Assembly: GCF_030272615.1 (NCBI RefSeq)
Contig: NC_081408.1
Coordinates: forward strand, 302,719,450 to 302,783,449
Direction: 5' to 3'
DNA: 64,000 bases
Source: Cryptomeria japonica
Taxonomy: Eukaryota; Streptophyta; Pinopsida; Cupressales; Cupressaceae
Both the position numbers and the translations under genes were made by a program. Below are positions 12,416-23,740 of this stretch, piece by piece (position 1 is the first letter of the stretch; every line of letters starts with the position of its first letter). The notes below the pieces were generated by a model. The model searched no databases. It was not told the DNA's origin and saw only the letters and a program-made list of their open reading frames with translations.

Positions 12416-12740
12416 GACAACAATTTTCCTTTTTCAAATGATAACACATGCAAAATAGAAGGAAAAGTTTAATTTTAACCAATGCAAGCACTTAGAATGT
12501 AGATGTAGAAAATGAAATTTATGATTCAAATGAGTTCCTTAATCAGATTAGAAATTATTGATCCCAATTAAGCTATCCACAAGTTCAACTTTGAATTGAA
12601 AAATTAGGGTTTTAGCAAAAATTTCCTCCAAATTTTTGAATCTTGCAAGAAATTAAAACTTGTAAATACAAATTTGATTTTGAAATAGCATAAACACTCA
12701 AATTTGAAAACATAAATCAGAATTAGAGAAGATTGGGATT

Positions 12741-12759
12741 CACGTCGAGTTCACCAAAA
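12741..12759 (-). other. Element D primer-binding site
   Basis: On the minus strand TTTTGGTGAACTCGACGTG begins immediately after the 5' LTR end at 12760. The position and the TGGTGAAC core fit a tRNA primer site. The exact tRNA is not assigned. Confidence 0.7.
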
Positions 12760-14400
12760 TGTGTAGGAGAAAAAGTGACACTAAGCAAACATGCCCTAAT
12801 CTCACTTTCAACCACACACTTGTGGAATACGAAAGAGCCTAGAGGTATCACACAATTGGCTACTTCTTTTTGTGGAAGAGAGAGCCACGGGCTACCTATT
12901 AGGATTTCTATTCCTTTGTTGCAAATGATAGATAGAATGATGTAAGTTCAACTATTAACCCTAAAGTGTAAGTATGAACTAGTGACGAGATTGCAGAATT
13001 GAACTTAAACAATGGAAAGCTATAAACACAAGGACAAGGCAAGAATGAAAATGCATACCCGGGGTTAAAATCTGAGTGAAAATGTTCGGGATGAGGGCGC
13101 GGGCACCACTGTCCTGATTCTGCCCCTGAAACTGCTCTGGAAACTGCTATTTTGCAACCTGAAAAGCTGTCAAAAATGTTGAAAATGTTGTCTGACAGAG
13201 GGACCAGGGCGCCCAGCGCCCCTGTCCTGGTAGGACCAGGGCGCCCCACGTCCCTGTCCTGATCTTCTGCTCCGAAACTTGGTGTGATGTTTGGTCTCCG
13301 TCTGCTTCTTTCGAATCTGTAACTTGGAGCGTCGTCCGAATCCCGAAATCTGCACTTATATCTGAAAAGGTGTTTTGGGCGGCTATATAGGGTTTTGCCT
13401 TAGTCAAACCCCGGCTTCGGTGATTTCCACCTCCACGAATAGCCAAGTTGTATTGTAAAAGTAATGTGTGTGTAGACCTTGTTTGTGTGCAAGATCCTAA
13501 AATGCAAGTAAGCAAACTAGAGCAACCTAGAAAGTAAACCCTAATTGCTTGTAAATGATAATGTAAATGCTCCAAATCAAAATGCAAAGTGATCTAAAGC
13601 ATGGATACACATGATATAATGAGGCTTATGCAAAGACATGAAAACAACATGAAATCATACCCAACCCCAAGGGAGGGGTACAAGCCAATCTTCAGTCGGT
13701 AATCTCCTATTGCTCTTCAATGTCTTCCAAGCCCTAAATGGATGAATGAAATTGATGAATGCTTGATGGATGGATGTTGAATGTTGTTGAAGTCTTCAAA
13801 GATCTGCTCTTTCGCTGCATATGAGGTCCTGAAAATCAAAAATCTGATCTTTTCAAATGAAGAAAGAGAGCTCTTATATATGAAACCCTAGGTCTTAATT
13901 TCAACTTTTGGCCGACCTAGAGATTGAATCTCCTGCCAATTTCTTGGGGTTAAGCTTTATTTTATGATTGGATCGCGCTCCTAAAATTTCGGGAAAAATG
14001 TCTGGGACCGTGTGCACTCTGGGCGCCATGGTCCCAACAACTTTTCGCCAAATTTTCAGGGCCGTCGGATATGATGATTTTAGAGAGAATCCCGAAGTTA
14101 CAAGTGATTTCAAGATGTTTTGACCCCCGAAATCAAGCCCCCAAGTTCAAAATAGGACCTAATTAGGGTTTTTGATTAAATGATGTATTGGAAGAATAAA
14201 ATGAAAGGGGCACACTTTAATGAAAGGGCCCAACTTTATGATATGGGAGATGATAAAATAGGACCTTAGACCTAATTAATTTAATTAATTAAGTGCTAAA
14301 GGGGAAATGCAATGCAAAATGCAAAATGCGCCAAGGCGGGTGCTAAACTAGGTGTGAAATTGTACCACCCTAGCAAGTGCGTACAATTTACGACGTTACA
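12760..14400 (-). repeat. 5' LTR of element D
   Basis: This LTR is 1641 bp. On the minus strand it runs TGTAACGTCG...CTCCTACACA. It differs from the other LTR by scattered substitutions and one missing GC-rich 30-bp unit. A TATA-like TATATAAGAGC lies on the minus strand at about 13882-13872. The duplication GTCTG follows at 14401. Confidence 0.88.
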
Positions 14401-14669
14401 GTCTGGAATGTCCTGATCCTGATCATCTTGATATTCAAATGCCCTGAAATTTGGCTAAGTCTGGAATGTCCTGATCCTGAAATTTGACTAAGTCTGGAAA
14501 ACTAAAGAATCCTCCAAAAACTAGATTTTGCAATATAACTCCTGGAGGTCCGAAACCACTCTCAAACATCCTGATAGTATATATGGAATATAACTTAAAG
14601 TATAAGAACACTTATACTTAAATGTTATATTCCATAAAATGATCCTGACGGAGAGTCCAAAATATCAAA

Positions 14670-17347
14670 TTTCGCTCCGGACCCTTTCGAAGGGTCCAAA
14701 GTGAATTTTGCTCCTGACCCTTCCAAAGGGTCCACAGCGAAAATCCTTATAACCCTTGTTTTTTTTTCTTATTTTGGGTAGGTGTTGGCTTGATGGAGGT
14801 TGAATGGGTATGTTTTTTCCTTGAGAGGGAGCTAGAAGCTTTGAAGAATCAAGATTATAGCTCAAAAGGAGAATTTCGCTCTTGACCCTTCCAAAGGGTC
14901 CAGAGCAAAATTCAAGAGCAAAATTCCCTATAAACTTCATTTGCTCCCTTGTTTTAGCTTGAAACCTTGCTCCTTAGATGGAAAATGATCTATATTTGCC
15001 TCTAGGAGAAAATTGAAGTTTGAAAAATGAACAATCAAGCCCAAATGGTGATTTTCGCTCCTGGCCCTTCCAAAGGGTCTAGAGCGAAAATCAACCTAAT
15101 ACTCATTTTTTGCCTTATTTGACCAAATTTTGATTTGTAAGGCATCTTGAAGGGAAGAGTGGACATGTTTGGACATTGGAAATGTTTGAAAGCTTTGAAA
15201 AAATGAAGGATTCTAGCCAAGAAGGTGAATTTCGCTCTTGACCCTTCCAAAGGGTCCAGAGTGAAATTCCTTGCAAGCCTATTTTTTGACCTTGCTTAGA
15301 CCACAAACCTTGTTTCTTGGGTGAAGAATGATGTTTTGTTACCTTCCAGAGAAGATTGGAGTTGAAAAGATGAAGGATCAAGTCAAGAATGAGATTTTCG
15401 CTCCTAACCCTTCCAAAGAGTCCAGAGCAAAATCCTCCAAGACTGTCTTTTATCTCAAGTTTATGCTAAGTGAAGTATGGATCGGAGTAAGTTGAGATTG
15501 GAGATGTCCTCAAGAATGACTTTGAGTTGCTAGTAATCAATGAATTGGAAGGAATTAAGCAAAAACAAGAATTTCGCTCCTAACCCTTCCAAAGGGTCCA
15601 GAGCGAAATTCTTCAAATCCATCATTTTCTCCTTGGATCAAATCAAACTTTTGGTTTTTATGGTGTGGATGGGAGTGAGAAGGTGTGTCCTTGCCTTTTG
15701 AAGTTGATTGAGGTTGAAAGAATGAAGAAATGAGCTCAAAATCATGAAATTCACTCCTGACCCTTCCAAAGGGTCCAGAGCGAATTTTCTCAAAACCACC
15801 TTTTTTCCCAATTTTGTGCCAAGCCTAGTGCTGACTAAGGTGAGTTTTGATGGGAGAAGTCCTTAGAAATAACTTTGACTTCTCAATGATTATCAAATGT
15901 GAAGGAATTGAGCCTAAAAAGTGATTTTCGCTCCTGACCCTTCCAAAGGGTCCAAAGCGAAAATCTTAAAAACCATCTTTTCTTCCAAAATTTGTGCAAA
16001 GTCAAACCTGGACAAGGGTGAGAGAAGTCATTTGGATTGCCTTAGAGTGGATTTTAGTCACCAAGAATGCAAATTTTGAAGCCAAAATGAGAATTTCGCT
16101 CCTGACCCTTCCAAAGGGTCCAGAGCGAAATTCCTAGGATCACCCTTGTTTCTTTGCAAGACAAGTTAAAATTTTGATTTTTATGGCCTAGATAGGAGTG
16201 AGGCAATGTGTCCTTAGTCTTGGAGGTGAATTCAAGTTGAAATGATGGAGGAGTTAGCCTAAAACAAGATTTTCACTCCTGACCCTTCCAAAGGGTCTAG
16301 AGTGAAAATCCTAAATCCCATCATTTTCTCCAAAATTTGTGCCAAGCTAAGCCTAGACCTAGGTAAGATAATCCTTTAAGATTGCCCTTGAATGGATTTT
16401 GGCTACCAAAAATGTATATTTTGAGCTAAGACAAGGATTTCGCTCCTGACCCTTCCAAAGGGTCCAGAGCGAAATCCTAGAGAGGTCCTTTCCCTGGCCA
16501 TGATTTTGAGAGAATTTTTTCTTTTAGGCCTTCAGGGATCAAGCAAATGTTGTCAAGTTGAGAGATAGATCCAATTGAGGGTGTCAAGGGGAGACAAAGT
16601 GAAAAGAAAGGAATTGAGTGAGGGAAGACAAGCTAGGAATGAATTTCGCTCCTGACCCTTCCAAAGGGTCCAGAGCGAAATTCTTCAAATCAACTATTTT
16701 TCCTTTGTATGTGGCCAAAACTTTGATTCTTAGGGCGTGGTTGAGGATGGAAGGATGTTATTTAGCCTTGCAAGATAGATTGGAATGAAGAAGATGAAGG
16801 ATCAAGCTTAAAACTTGAATTTTGCTCTTGACCCTTCCAAAGGGTCTAGGGCGAAATTCACAAAATGTCCTTTTTCCTTCAAGATTGAACTAAGCTAAGA
16901 TGATGATCAAGGCAAATTGGACCTAAAGATGGCCATAGGCATGTGTTTCAATAGGTTTTGAGTCCAAGAGGTAAGGATTTTGAGCTAAAGAGTGGATTTC
17001 GCTCCTGACCCTTCCAAAGGGTCCAGAGCGAAATTCCCAAAATCACCTAGTTTGCCCATGAGGAAGGTCAGGTTGTAGATTCCTAGCCTTTGGTGAGGAG
17101 AAGGATAGTGTATGCTTGCCTTGGAAGGCATTTTGGAGTAGAGACATGATGGAATTTGTCCAAAAATGCAAAATTCGCTCTTGACCCTTCCAAAGGGTCC
17201 AGGGCGAAATCCTTTGAAACTACTATTTTTTCACCTTGTTGGGGCCAGGCAAGGAGCTAATTGTGAGGTAATGTTGAAAGGAGGTCTAAATGAGCCAGGA
17301 ATGCAAAATTCGCTCCTGACCCTTCCAGAGGGTCTAGGGCGAAATTC
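14670..17347 (+). repeat. Hairpin array of unit E (17 copies, about 175-bp spacing)
   Basis: Seventeen copies of a roughly 33-40 bp palindromic unit lie here. Centres are near 14688, 14724, 14893, 15070, 15248, 15413, 15590, 15768, 15943, 16112, 16288, 16455, 16662, 16836, 17015, 17191 and 17327. Each has an outer stem TTTCGCTC / GAGCGAAA, a small internal mismatch, an inner stem GACCCTT / AAGGGTC and loop CCA. Spacers are unlike each other while the hairpin is conserved, and most spacings are 160-185 bp. The array lies upstream of the unit's TATA box, in the position of U3 in an LTR. Unit C has the homologous array with a different inner stem. Confidence 0.85.
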
Positions 17348-17940
17348 TTATAGGGCCTATCCCTGGAAAGAGTCTTGAACTAACTTCATTTTAATATCTT
17401 TTGTTGATGATTTAAGGTGTGAAATACTATGTTGAAATGAATTTATTATGTCCTTAATCATCTTTTGATTTGTCTTTGCAGATGAAAGAAGATCAAGCCA
17501 AGACAAGGACGACCTTCTCCAGTCCAGCATCAACAAGGACGACCTTCTTCGATCCAATGTCATCAGGGACGACCTCTTCCAGTCCAACATTTGAAGGAAA
17601 GGTACACCATCCATCCTACACATCAAAGACAAAGGAGGTTAAAGCAAGGGTTCGTTGAAGAAGCAGACAGTTTCAGAAGAGTTAATTAAAGTTAGCTTCT
17701 TAGCATCATCAAATTGAGCATCTACCAAGTTACAAGTGTCAGACAAGGTGGCATCCCAGTCATCACTCCTCTAGTCGGATTGGTCCACCTCAGCGTGTCC
17801 AGATTCAATGTACCTGACTCATTGGAGATGGCACAAACTTCGATGTACCTACCCTGGTTATCCATTGGTCGAATATTCCAGAGAAGACATGTGTCCAAAT
17901 AATGCAATTATTTCATTGGCCAGAATTGAGTTGTTGTAAC

Positions 17941-18030
17941 AAACCCTAATTAGGGTTTTCATTGTAAAATCTCAGTCATTGATCTCAAGTTGATTTGAGC
18001 CATTGAATTGTATTGAGGGCACTATATAAG
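17941..18030 (+). promoter_or_regulatory. Unit E promoter: telo-box palindrome plus TATA box
   Basis: AAACCCTAATTAGGGTTT lies at 17941-17958 and CTATATAAG at 18022-18030, the same arrangement as in A, C and F. The sequence from there to 18922 would be the transcribed R/U5-like part if this is an LTR. Confidence 0.7.
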
Positions 18031-18922
18031 CCTTGGCTCCTCATTTGTAAAGGTTAATAGATAATAGTTAGTCAGTAGTTAGAATAGACAATAGTGAGAA
18101 AATAGTTGATAGTCTGTAAATAGGTAGTAGAATAACAAATAGAATAGCAATTAGAGTAAATTAGGAGGACAAGGCAAGAAATTGTTGCCAGTGATTGTAA
18201 ACAAACTCCATTTTCATTGAAGTTATGGTGAAGTGTATTGTTTCGTTGCAATATGCATGGTCTCTTGTTGGATCTTCATTTTAGATGATAGATAATTAAA
18301 TTGAATGAAAGAAGTTGTTGAATGCACCTATGTGGAATCTGTCTAGTCCATACCACTAGCCTTTTACTGATTGTAAGTGCGCCCTGCATGGTCAACTGGC
18401 ATAAAATGAGCTTAATCTTAAGTCGTACACATCTATTGTTCATGCATTATCTTGAATGGTGATCAATGTCTGATGGCGTGCGATTTGAACGTATTGGAAG
18501 CATCCCTTAGAAGATCGCACTGAGTTGGTGTCAGATTGTTCAAGCCTGATGGTGAGACTCGGCCCAGTGGGACTCCACCTAGTCATTCACCCATCTTCTC
18601 GCATTCTAGGTAGTAGAGTGGACTTCCCGAACCTTGCATCTTTTGCCATTTGTTTGTCTTCCAGTTAGTAAATAGGACTTGTGATTCTAGCAAATCAGAT
18701 GTTCAAGTCATCAAGTGTAAGTCCCCTTGTGATTCCAACAAAATCACATCATACCACAAAGAGCTTATCCACACGTAGAGATCCTACATAACAGAACCTT
18801 GGAGTTACTCTGACTGATCCTTCGGCGAGATCTTCAACAATCGGAAACTTTGTTCAAGAGAGGACAAGGTACGTTTAGGTATTTTATTCTGTGTTTGGTC
18901 ATCTACAAAAGACATATCAACA

Positions 18923-19587
18923 TTTCCTCAGCTAGTTGTCTAGGTTGTCGCTGATCATCCTAGCCCAATCTATCATTTTTACTCCATTGATTATTTCATT
19001 AATGAAATAATACATCCATGGTTCAAATGGAGCTCCCTGAGGGTTTCTCGTTATTCTATTGAGTAGGACAATCATGTCCCGAATGTCTTCCTTAAGTATG
19101 CTCGTACTAGGCTCTTATTCTGAAGTTTGGAGGCGCCCTTCCTTGGCTTGTCTAGCCAGGAATGCTTAACTATGGCATCATATTCCTCTAGGTGGTCCTG
19201 ATACAGACCGTTAGCTTTGTCCTTTGTCATATACACTGTGTTGTGATACTCTGGGATCCTGAAGGCCTCTCTGATAGCCTCATCACTGATGTTCGCTAGT
19301 ACCCTTCCATCAAGTGCAACAATGTCTTTATTGATGGGGTTGTAATGTTTGGCACATTCGACTACTAGTTCATTGCATTGCATGGTGGGGAGGAAGCCAG
19401 CAGCATGCACGATGCCACTCTTCATCATCTTTCGCGCAATGGTGGTAGGCACAAGGTTGTCCAGACCAAACATTTGCTTCTTAAATTCCCTCAGATTGAT
19501 GTGTCTGAGGTTGGTGTCGCTGATGTTCTTCCATTTTGAAGTCATCCTCGACTCCGGAGGAGCATCTTTATCCACTTGAAATTTCAT
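18923..19587 (-). pseudogene. Family X ORF of unit A, N-terminal part
   Basis: The frame is open from ATG at 19587 to about 19072, then continues with breaks to the E insertion point. It matches the start of the unit C ORF closely. Shared motifs are SKWKNISDTNL, a KSGIVHAAGFLPTMQCNELV-like block, and SDEAIREAFRIPEYHNTVY (compare SEEAISEAFHLPEHRDMVY in C). The function is not recognised. The continuation on the other side of E is at 5256-2753. Confidence 0.65.
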
Positions 19588-20269
19588 AATGTCTAGGACT
19601 TGTAGACAAACAATGAAATTTTAAGTTAGAAAATAATTTGCAAAGTTTCAAAAATAACGGGGCTGTGAAATGGCTAAGTGTTTGGAAAATTTTCATTTTT
19701 ATTCCCATACTTGGCCAAAAAAATTGAATTTTCACCTCAAAAACCCTCAATCTTAAGGCTGGCTATGGTTACCACCAAGTGTCAAAACTTTCAAAAAAAT
19801 TCATACTTAGCCAAAAAAAGATTTTCTTTCTCCAAAATTTTCGAAAAAATCATTTATTAAATTCTAGAAAATATTCAAAAAAAATCCATAAATCTGCATC
19901 ATGAATTTAGTTTCACCTTCGAATGGGTAGAAGTAGGGCTAGAACTCTCTCAAGAACACTCAGAAAATTCAGAAAAGGTTAAATAATTCTTCCTCAGACT
20001 AGTTGCCCTTCTTCAAAAATTAGTGAAACTTTTGTCAAAAAAAAAAAAAGTTATCCAACTTCCAGCAATATCAAAATTTTCTCCAAATGATCTTCAAACT
20101 GAAATACTTTACTAAGCTCTCCTTAATAACTTCGAACTTCTTGGTGTAGAAATGAAGTTTATAATGAAGTATTTGTAAACAAGGTTAAATCTTCAATTAG
20201 AAACCCTTAAAATCTTCCAACTCATACTTCCTAATTTTAACTTCATGTTTCCAAGAAAATATCTTTCAA

Positions 20270-20512
20270 AAAAAACTTTCCATTTTGGATTTAAGTTTGA
20301 AAATATTCAATAATCTTCCAATATTCTTTTCCAAAAAAAAGTTTCCATTTTGGATTTAAGTTTGAAAATATTCAATAATCTTCCAATATTCTCTTCCAAA
20401 AAAGCTTTCCATTTTGGATTTAAGTTTGAAAATATTCAATAATCTTCCAATATTCTCTTCCAAAAAAACTTCCCATTTTGGATTTAAGTTTGAAAATCTT
20501 GGAGGATTTTAT
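20270..20512 (-). repeat. About 64-bp tandem repeat in unit A
   Basis: Four near-identical units of about 64 bp are built around TTCAATAATCTTCCAATATT and TCCATTTTGGATTTAAG. A related set is present in unit F at about 49880-50050, which supports common descent of A and F. Confidence 0.75.
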
Positions 20513-20559
20513 GACATCACTGGCATCTCATTGATTTTGTTTGACTTTTCATGTGTAGG

Positions 20560-21725
20560 TGGACTTTTGGAGGCTTACTTTCATCACCTTCAAACTTTGG
20601 CGGACTTTTGGAGGTCTTCTTTGGTGTTCTTCATTTGTATGGTGGAGATTTAGAGGTCTCCACATAGGGCTTTAGGCTCATACATCTCAAACATGGCAGA
20701 CTTTGAGGGGTTTTCAATGTTAACTTTGTACCTTGGGCGGACTTTTGGGGTGACACCAAGGAGGGCGGAGTTTTGAGTTCCCTTCCCTTAGTCTTCCTAA
20801 CCTATGGCAGACTTTCCTTGGCTCCCCTTGGGCGGAGTTGTGGAGACTTCCCCTTGGGCGGACTTTGGTGAGTCTTCCTACCTTGTTGCTTGCCAAGGCG
20901 GACTTTTGGATAACCTCCCATCAAGACTTGGAGGCCTAGGGCAGACTTTGGAGGTGGCTCTTCCTTCATGACTTAGCATCTTGGGCGAAGTTTGTTGACT
21001 AGTCCAACATGGGCGGACTTTGGAGGGGGCTTCATGTATAGGGCGGAGTTTAGACTAGCTATCTCACATGGCCTAGGGTGGAGTTTAGAACACATCTCCC
21101 TAGGGCGGACTTTAGACAAGGCTCCTATGCACCCCACACACACATGGTGGACTTCTTGCATCCCTTGGGGGGACTTTAGACAAGGTCCCCACCACTTGAC
21201 ATGCTTGGGCGGACTTTAGGCTATACCCCTATGCACCCCACACATACATGGCAGACTTCTAAGACATCTCTATGCAACACGGAGTTTGGTGGCACCCCTT
21301 GATGGCATCACACACATGGCGGAGTTTGAATGCATGTCTAGGATGGCGGAGTTTGGAATACATCCCCTAGGGCGGACTTTGGGCTATACCCCTATGCACC
21401 CCACACATACATGGCAGACTTCTAAGACATCTCCATGCAAGGCGGAGTTTGGTGGCACCCCTTGATGGCATCACACACATGGCAGACTTTGGAACACATC
21501 CCCTAGGGTGGACTTTGGGCTATACCCCTATGCACCTCACACATACATGGCGGACTTCCTCGAAGGCTCCTCTTGGGTGGAGTTTTGGGTGTTGGCCACC
21601 AAGGCTTTTCCAAAACATGGCGGACTTTGGAGGGTCCCCAGGCATGGCAGACTTTGATGATAACTCTCACACCTTCTTTCCAAGGCGAAATTTTGCTGAG
21701 GCTTCCACATGGCGGACTTTCCACA
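20560..21725 (-). repeat. AAAGTCCGCC array of unit A
   Basis: The motif GGGCGGACTTTG (AAAGTCCGCC in element orientation) recurs some 30 times at irregular intervals of 20-70 bp, with unrelated words between copies. Its relative position, between the 5' terminus and the ORF, is that of the hairpin array in E and C. Unit F carries the same motif array at 48525-49830. Confidence 0.8.
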
Positions 21726-22384
21726 CCTATCATGACATTCAACCTTATCCATTAGCCATACTTAGACGAAATTTGGAAAATTTCAAAATTTCACATTTTA
21801 ACCAGAATTAACCAGATTAACTTGAAATTTGAAATCCACACCCAGGTGGATCATCTGAAGCAGTATGATCCCTAAAATCTAGGGATTTGGCTTTTTAGGT
21901 CAAAACTTGGAATTTTTGGGTCCCAACCAAAGCTGGTCAGTGGTGTAAGTGCAAATCCTATTCCCATCCCGAAAAAGCAAAAAGCACGTATCCCTAAAAA
22001 ATAGGAAAAGCTTACTAAAAATAGCCATACCAGGGATCGGGTTGAAAATGCCAAAAACAAAACTTCCTAAAAAATAGGAAAAAAGCAAAAAAGAAAACTT
22101 TCTAAAAATAGAAAGTTGTCCAAATTCGTCCAAATCAATTGCGATCTTCATCCTTTGGCCTTTCTAGGCACTCTAATGGTGTTCGTATTTCAAAATCACA
22201 TAATTTGCAAAAACTAACTTTCAATCGTCAGGGCCTGAATTGTTCAAAACTGGACAAAGGCTTGGTGAAACTGAAGCGGAAGGTCATAGGACACTAACAA
22301 AACCCTAGAAAGCAGGAAAAGAGAGGGTCCCCATTTGCAATAGGGCGATGTGTGAAAAAGGTCACAACACGTTGGAAGAGATTG

Positions 22385-22985
22385 GCGATGGTAGCAGAGT
22401 AAGAATTGTACGTACCATTTCGAAGGAATTGAAGAGGATCCGAGGTCGGAAGGACACAGAGTGAGGAGCACACCGGAGATAGAGGCGTAGGGGATACGAG
22501 AGTGGTTGAGAGTGTCAGGAGGACACTAGAGCACCATAGCCAGAACGTTTTGTTCGGGTCTAGTGCACCGAACCAGGGAGCAGCGCCAACTAGACCTAGC
22601 GGACAGAGTGGGTCTCAGATTCCAATAGGACCTAGCAGATAGAGTGGGTCTCAGATTCCAACTGGATCGAGCACTCAAAGTGTGCTACCATAGGGAGTTA
22701 GGACAATGTCAAAACAACAGAAATTGCCGAAGTTTACAGGGGATGGAAAGGAGGACCCCATACGTCATTGTAGAACGTGCGAAACAATTTGGTCTGCCAA
22801 TGGGCAGACAAACCAAGATGAGTGGGTGACCCAATTTCCTACTATGCTATGGGGAGTAGCAATAGATTGGTACTCTGAAGTTGACAAAACCAAGGTCGGT
22901 ACATGGATTGACCTGAAGATAGTGTTTCGGGCTGAATTCAAATTGCTTCCTAACGATAATGAGATCGTAGCCAAAATTTATAGTA
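22385..22985 (+). pseudogene. J gag fragment (retrotransposon gag domain)
   Basis: From 22706 the frame reads a Ty3/gypsy gag core: LPKFTGDGKEDPIRHCRTC, then SANGQTNQDEWV, FPTMLWGVAIDWY and NDNEIVAKIYSTK. This is the same domain as in element B at 30540-30810. Upstream, GACCTAGC.GA.AGAGTGGG is duplicated in tandem. The frame breaks at 22985, where an inverted LTR begins, so zinc knuckles and pol are missing. Confidence 0.75.
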
Positions 22986-23235
22986 CAAAACATAATAGTA
23001 CATATATGCACGAAATGTAGAGAACTCAGAACTATATATTCATTAATGCCAACATTACAATGTATCTTCATAATAACATAACAACATCAGCATAATCATA
23101 ATACTCTCCAAAGATTGGGGTACACAGATATATATACATGGGTGTCGACCCGCTGCCGGTGCCAACCGTCAGCAACCGTCGACCAACCACCAACCCCTAA
23201 ACATTTACTAACAAATACTAATTTTCCCGACAACA
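22986..23235 (-). repeat. Inverted LTR copy of element J
   Basis: This is the reverse complement of 863-1110 (shared GCACGAAATGTAGAGAACTC and GGGTACACAGATATATATAC), ending GACAACA at 23235. It abuts gag directly, so it is not a normal 3' LTR. On the minus strand the bases just outside it resemble the tract preceding the 3' LTR of element B. Confidence 0.7.
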
Positions 23236-23299
23236 TCATCCTGGCAAAACAAAGTTTAAATACTAAAAATAAATATTCATTAATTGTTAAACTTGTGAT

Positions 23300-23740
23300 A
23301 AAATTTTAATTGTGAGGGGCTGCAAGTTTTGGAAGTATTGGCCATGGAAGTATCACCAACTATGAGCATCCTTCTCATTCCTATCACAAAGAGCCTCAAC
23401 ACTTTGATAATTTGCGTGCACAAAATCTATCAACTCATTTGTAATTAAATCTCGCACATCATCTTCAAGAAAGAGACTAGGAATGTTGCCTTGTACCCTT
23501 CAGACACTTCAAAATCTCTATGTGGCAAGCCTTCTTGGCATATCAAGATACTGATTGTTGTATTATTTTGGAGTCAATGCTGAGGCAAAAAGATGTAATT
23601 GAGTGGTCATCTTGTTCCACCTTTCTTCAACGTTGCATGCAGTTGTTTGAAGAAAATCTCCTTAGGGTCTTTCTCTTTTGCACTTATGATGCATTTCATC
23701 TTCTCAAGCATTGAGTCGATGTCAGAGATCTCCATGGCGG
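23300..23740 (-). pseudogene. hAT-family transposase fragment
   Basis: The minus strand read through several stops and one frameshift gives the word order typical of plant hAT transposases. It runs from a MEISDIDSMLEKMK-like segment through a KMTTQLHLFASALTPK-like block and YLDMPRRL to DVRDLITNELIDFV and a degenerate FHGQYFQNLQPL. No terminal inverted repeats or 8-bp duplications could be located, so this is a relic. It lies about 2 kb downstream of the PMM stop codon. Confidence 0.5.

Larger units (their letters stand above)
5620..14400 (-). mobile_element. LTR retrotransposon D: complete, non-autonomous, Tat/Ogre-like
   Basis: D is an 8.8-kb element with two LTRs (5620-7290 and 12760-14400) and a perfect 5-bp duplication GTCTG (5615-5619 and 14401-14405). 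The sense strand is minus. The primer-binding site TTTTGGTGAACTCGACGTG adjoins the LTR at 12760, the purine tract AGTGGGGGCTAAA adjoins the LTR at 7290, and the only long ORF (12415-9188) is on this strand. The ORF has protease and G-patch regions but no reverse transcriptase or integrase anywhere in the element, so mobility would depend on a partner element. It is nested in E and is the youngest insertion in the left half of the window. Confidence 0.88.
5262..18922 (+). mobile_element. Family X unit E (no ORF), interrupted by element D
   Basis: E starts TATTGTGACG (family consensus TGTTGTGACC) followed by TTCACACATCGCCCC, and ends ...CATATCAACA at 18922. The flanks GTTCC (5257-5261) and TTTCC (18923-18927) agree at 4 of 5 bases, as expected for an old target duplication. 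The two flanks join into one continuous ORF of unit A, which shows E inserted into A. Without D the unit is about 4.9 kb. It holds a 17-copy hairpin array, an acceptor-like CAG at about 17481, the telo-box palindrome and a TATA box. There is no long ORF. It resembles a giant solo LTR. Confidence 0.75.
1868..22379 (-). mobile_element. Family X unit A (ORF-bearing), interrupted by unit E
   Basis: Read on the minus strand, A starts at 22379 with TGTTGTGACC and the shared TTCACACATCGCCC motif, and ends at 1868 with ...ACACCAACA. Perfect 5-bp duplications CGTTG flank it (1863-1867 and 22380-22384). In element order it has the AAAGTCCGCC array (21725-20560), a roughly 64-bp tandem repeat (20512-20270), the family ORF (from 19587), then the telo-box palindrome, TATA box and 3' end. 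E is inserted in the ORF between 5261 and 18923. Only one terminal unit is present, with no second copy of either end, so A is either a huge solo LTR carrying an ORF or an unusual single-unit element. Without E it is about 6.9 kb. Confidence 0.75.
863..23235 (+). mobile_element. Ty3/gypsy remnant J, outermost element of the left nest
   Basis: J has a plus-oriented LTR at 863-1157, a degenerate primer-binding site directly after it, and a decayed leader and gag at 1158-1867. Gag resumes at 22385-22985, after unit A. Its right end is not a normal 3' LTR: 22986-23235 is the reverse complement of the left LTR. The leader and gag are homologous to element B in this window (29465-30900), which supports the assignment. 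Protease, reverse transcriptase and integrase are absent. Unit A split J, leaving the duplication CGTTG at 1863-1867 and 22380-22384, so J is older than A, E and D. Confidence 0.75.

Noticed and set aside
14670-17347. Regularly spaced palindromes resembling a CRISPR array
   Set aside because: The context is plant nuclear DNA, spacers are about 140 bp rather than 30-40 bp, and there are no cas genes. The array is part of a retroelement unit that has relatives nearby.
20560-21725. Centromeric or ordinary satellite DNA
   Set aside because: The motif spacing is irregular, intervening sequence is not repeated, and the array sits at a fixed place within family X units.
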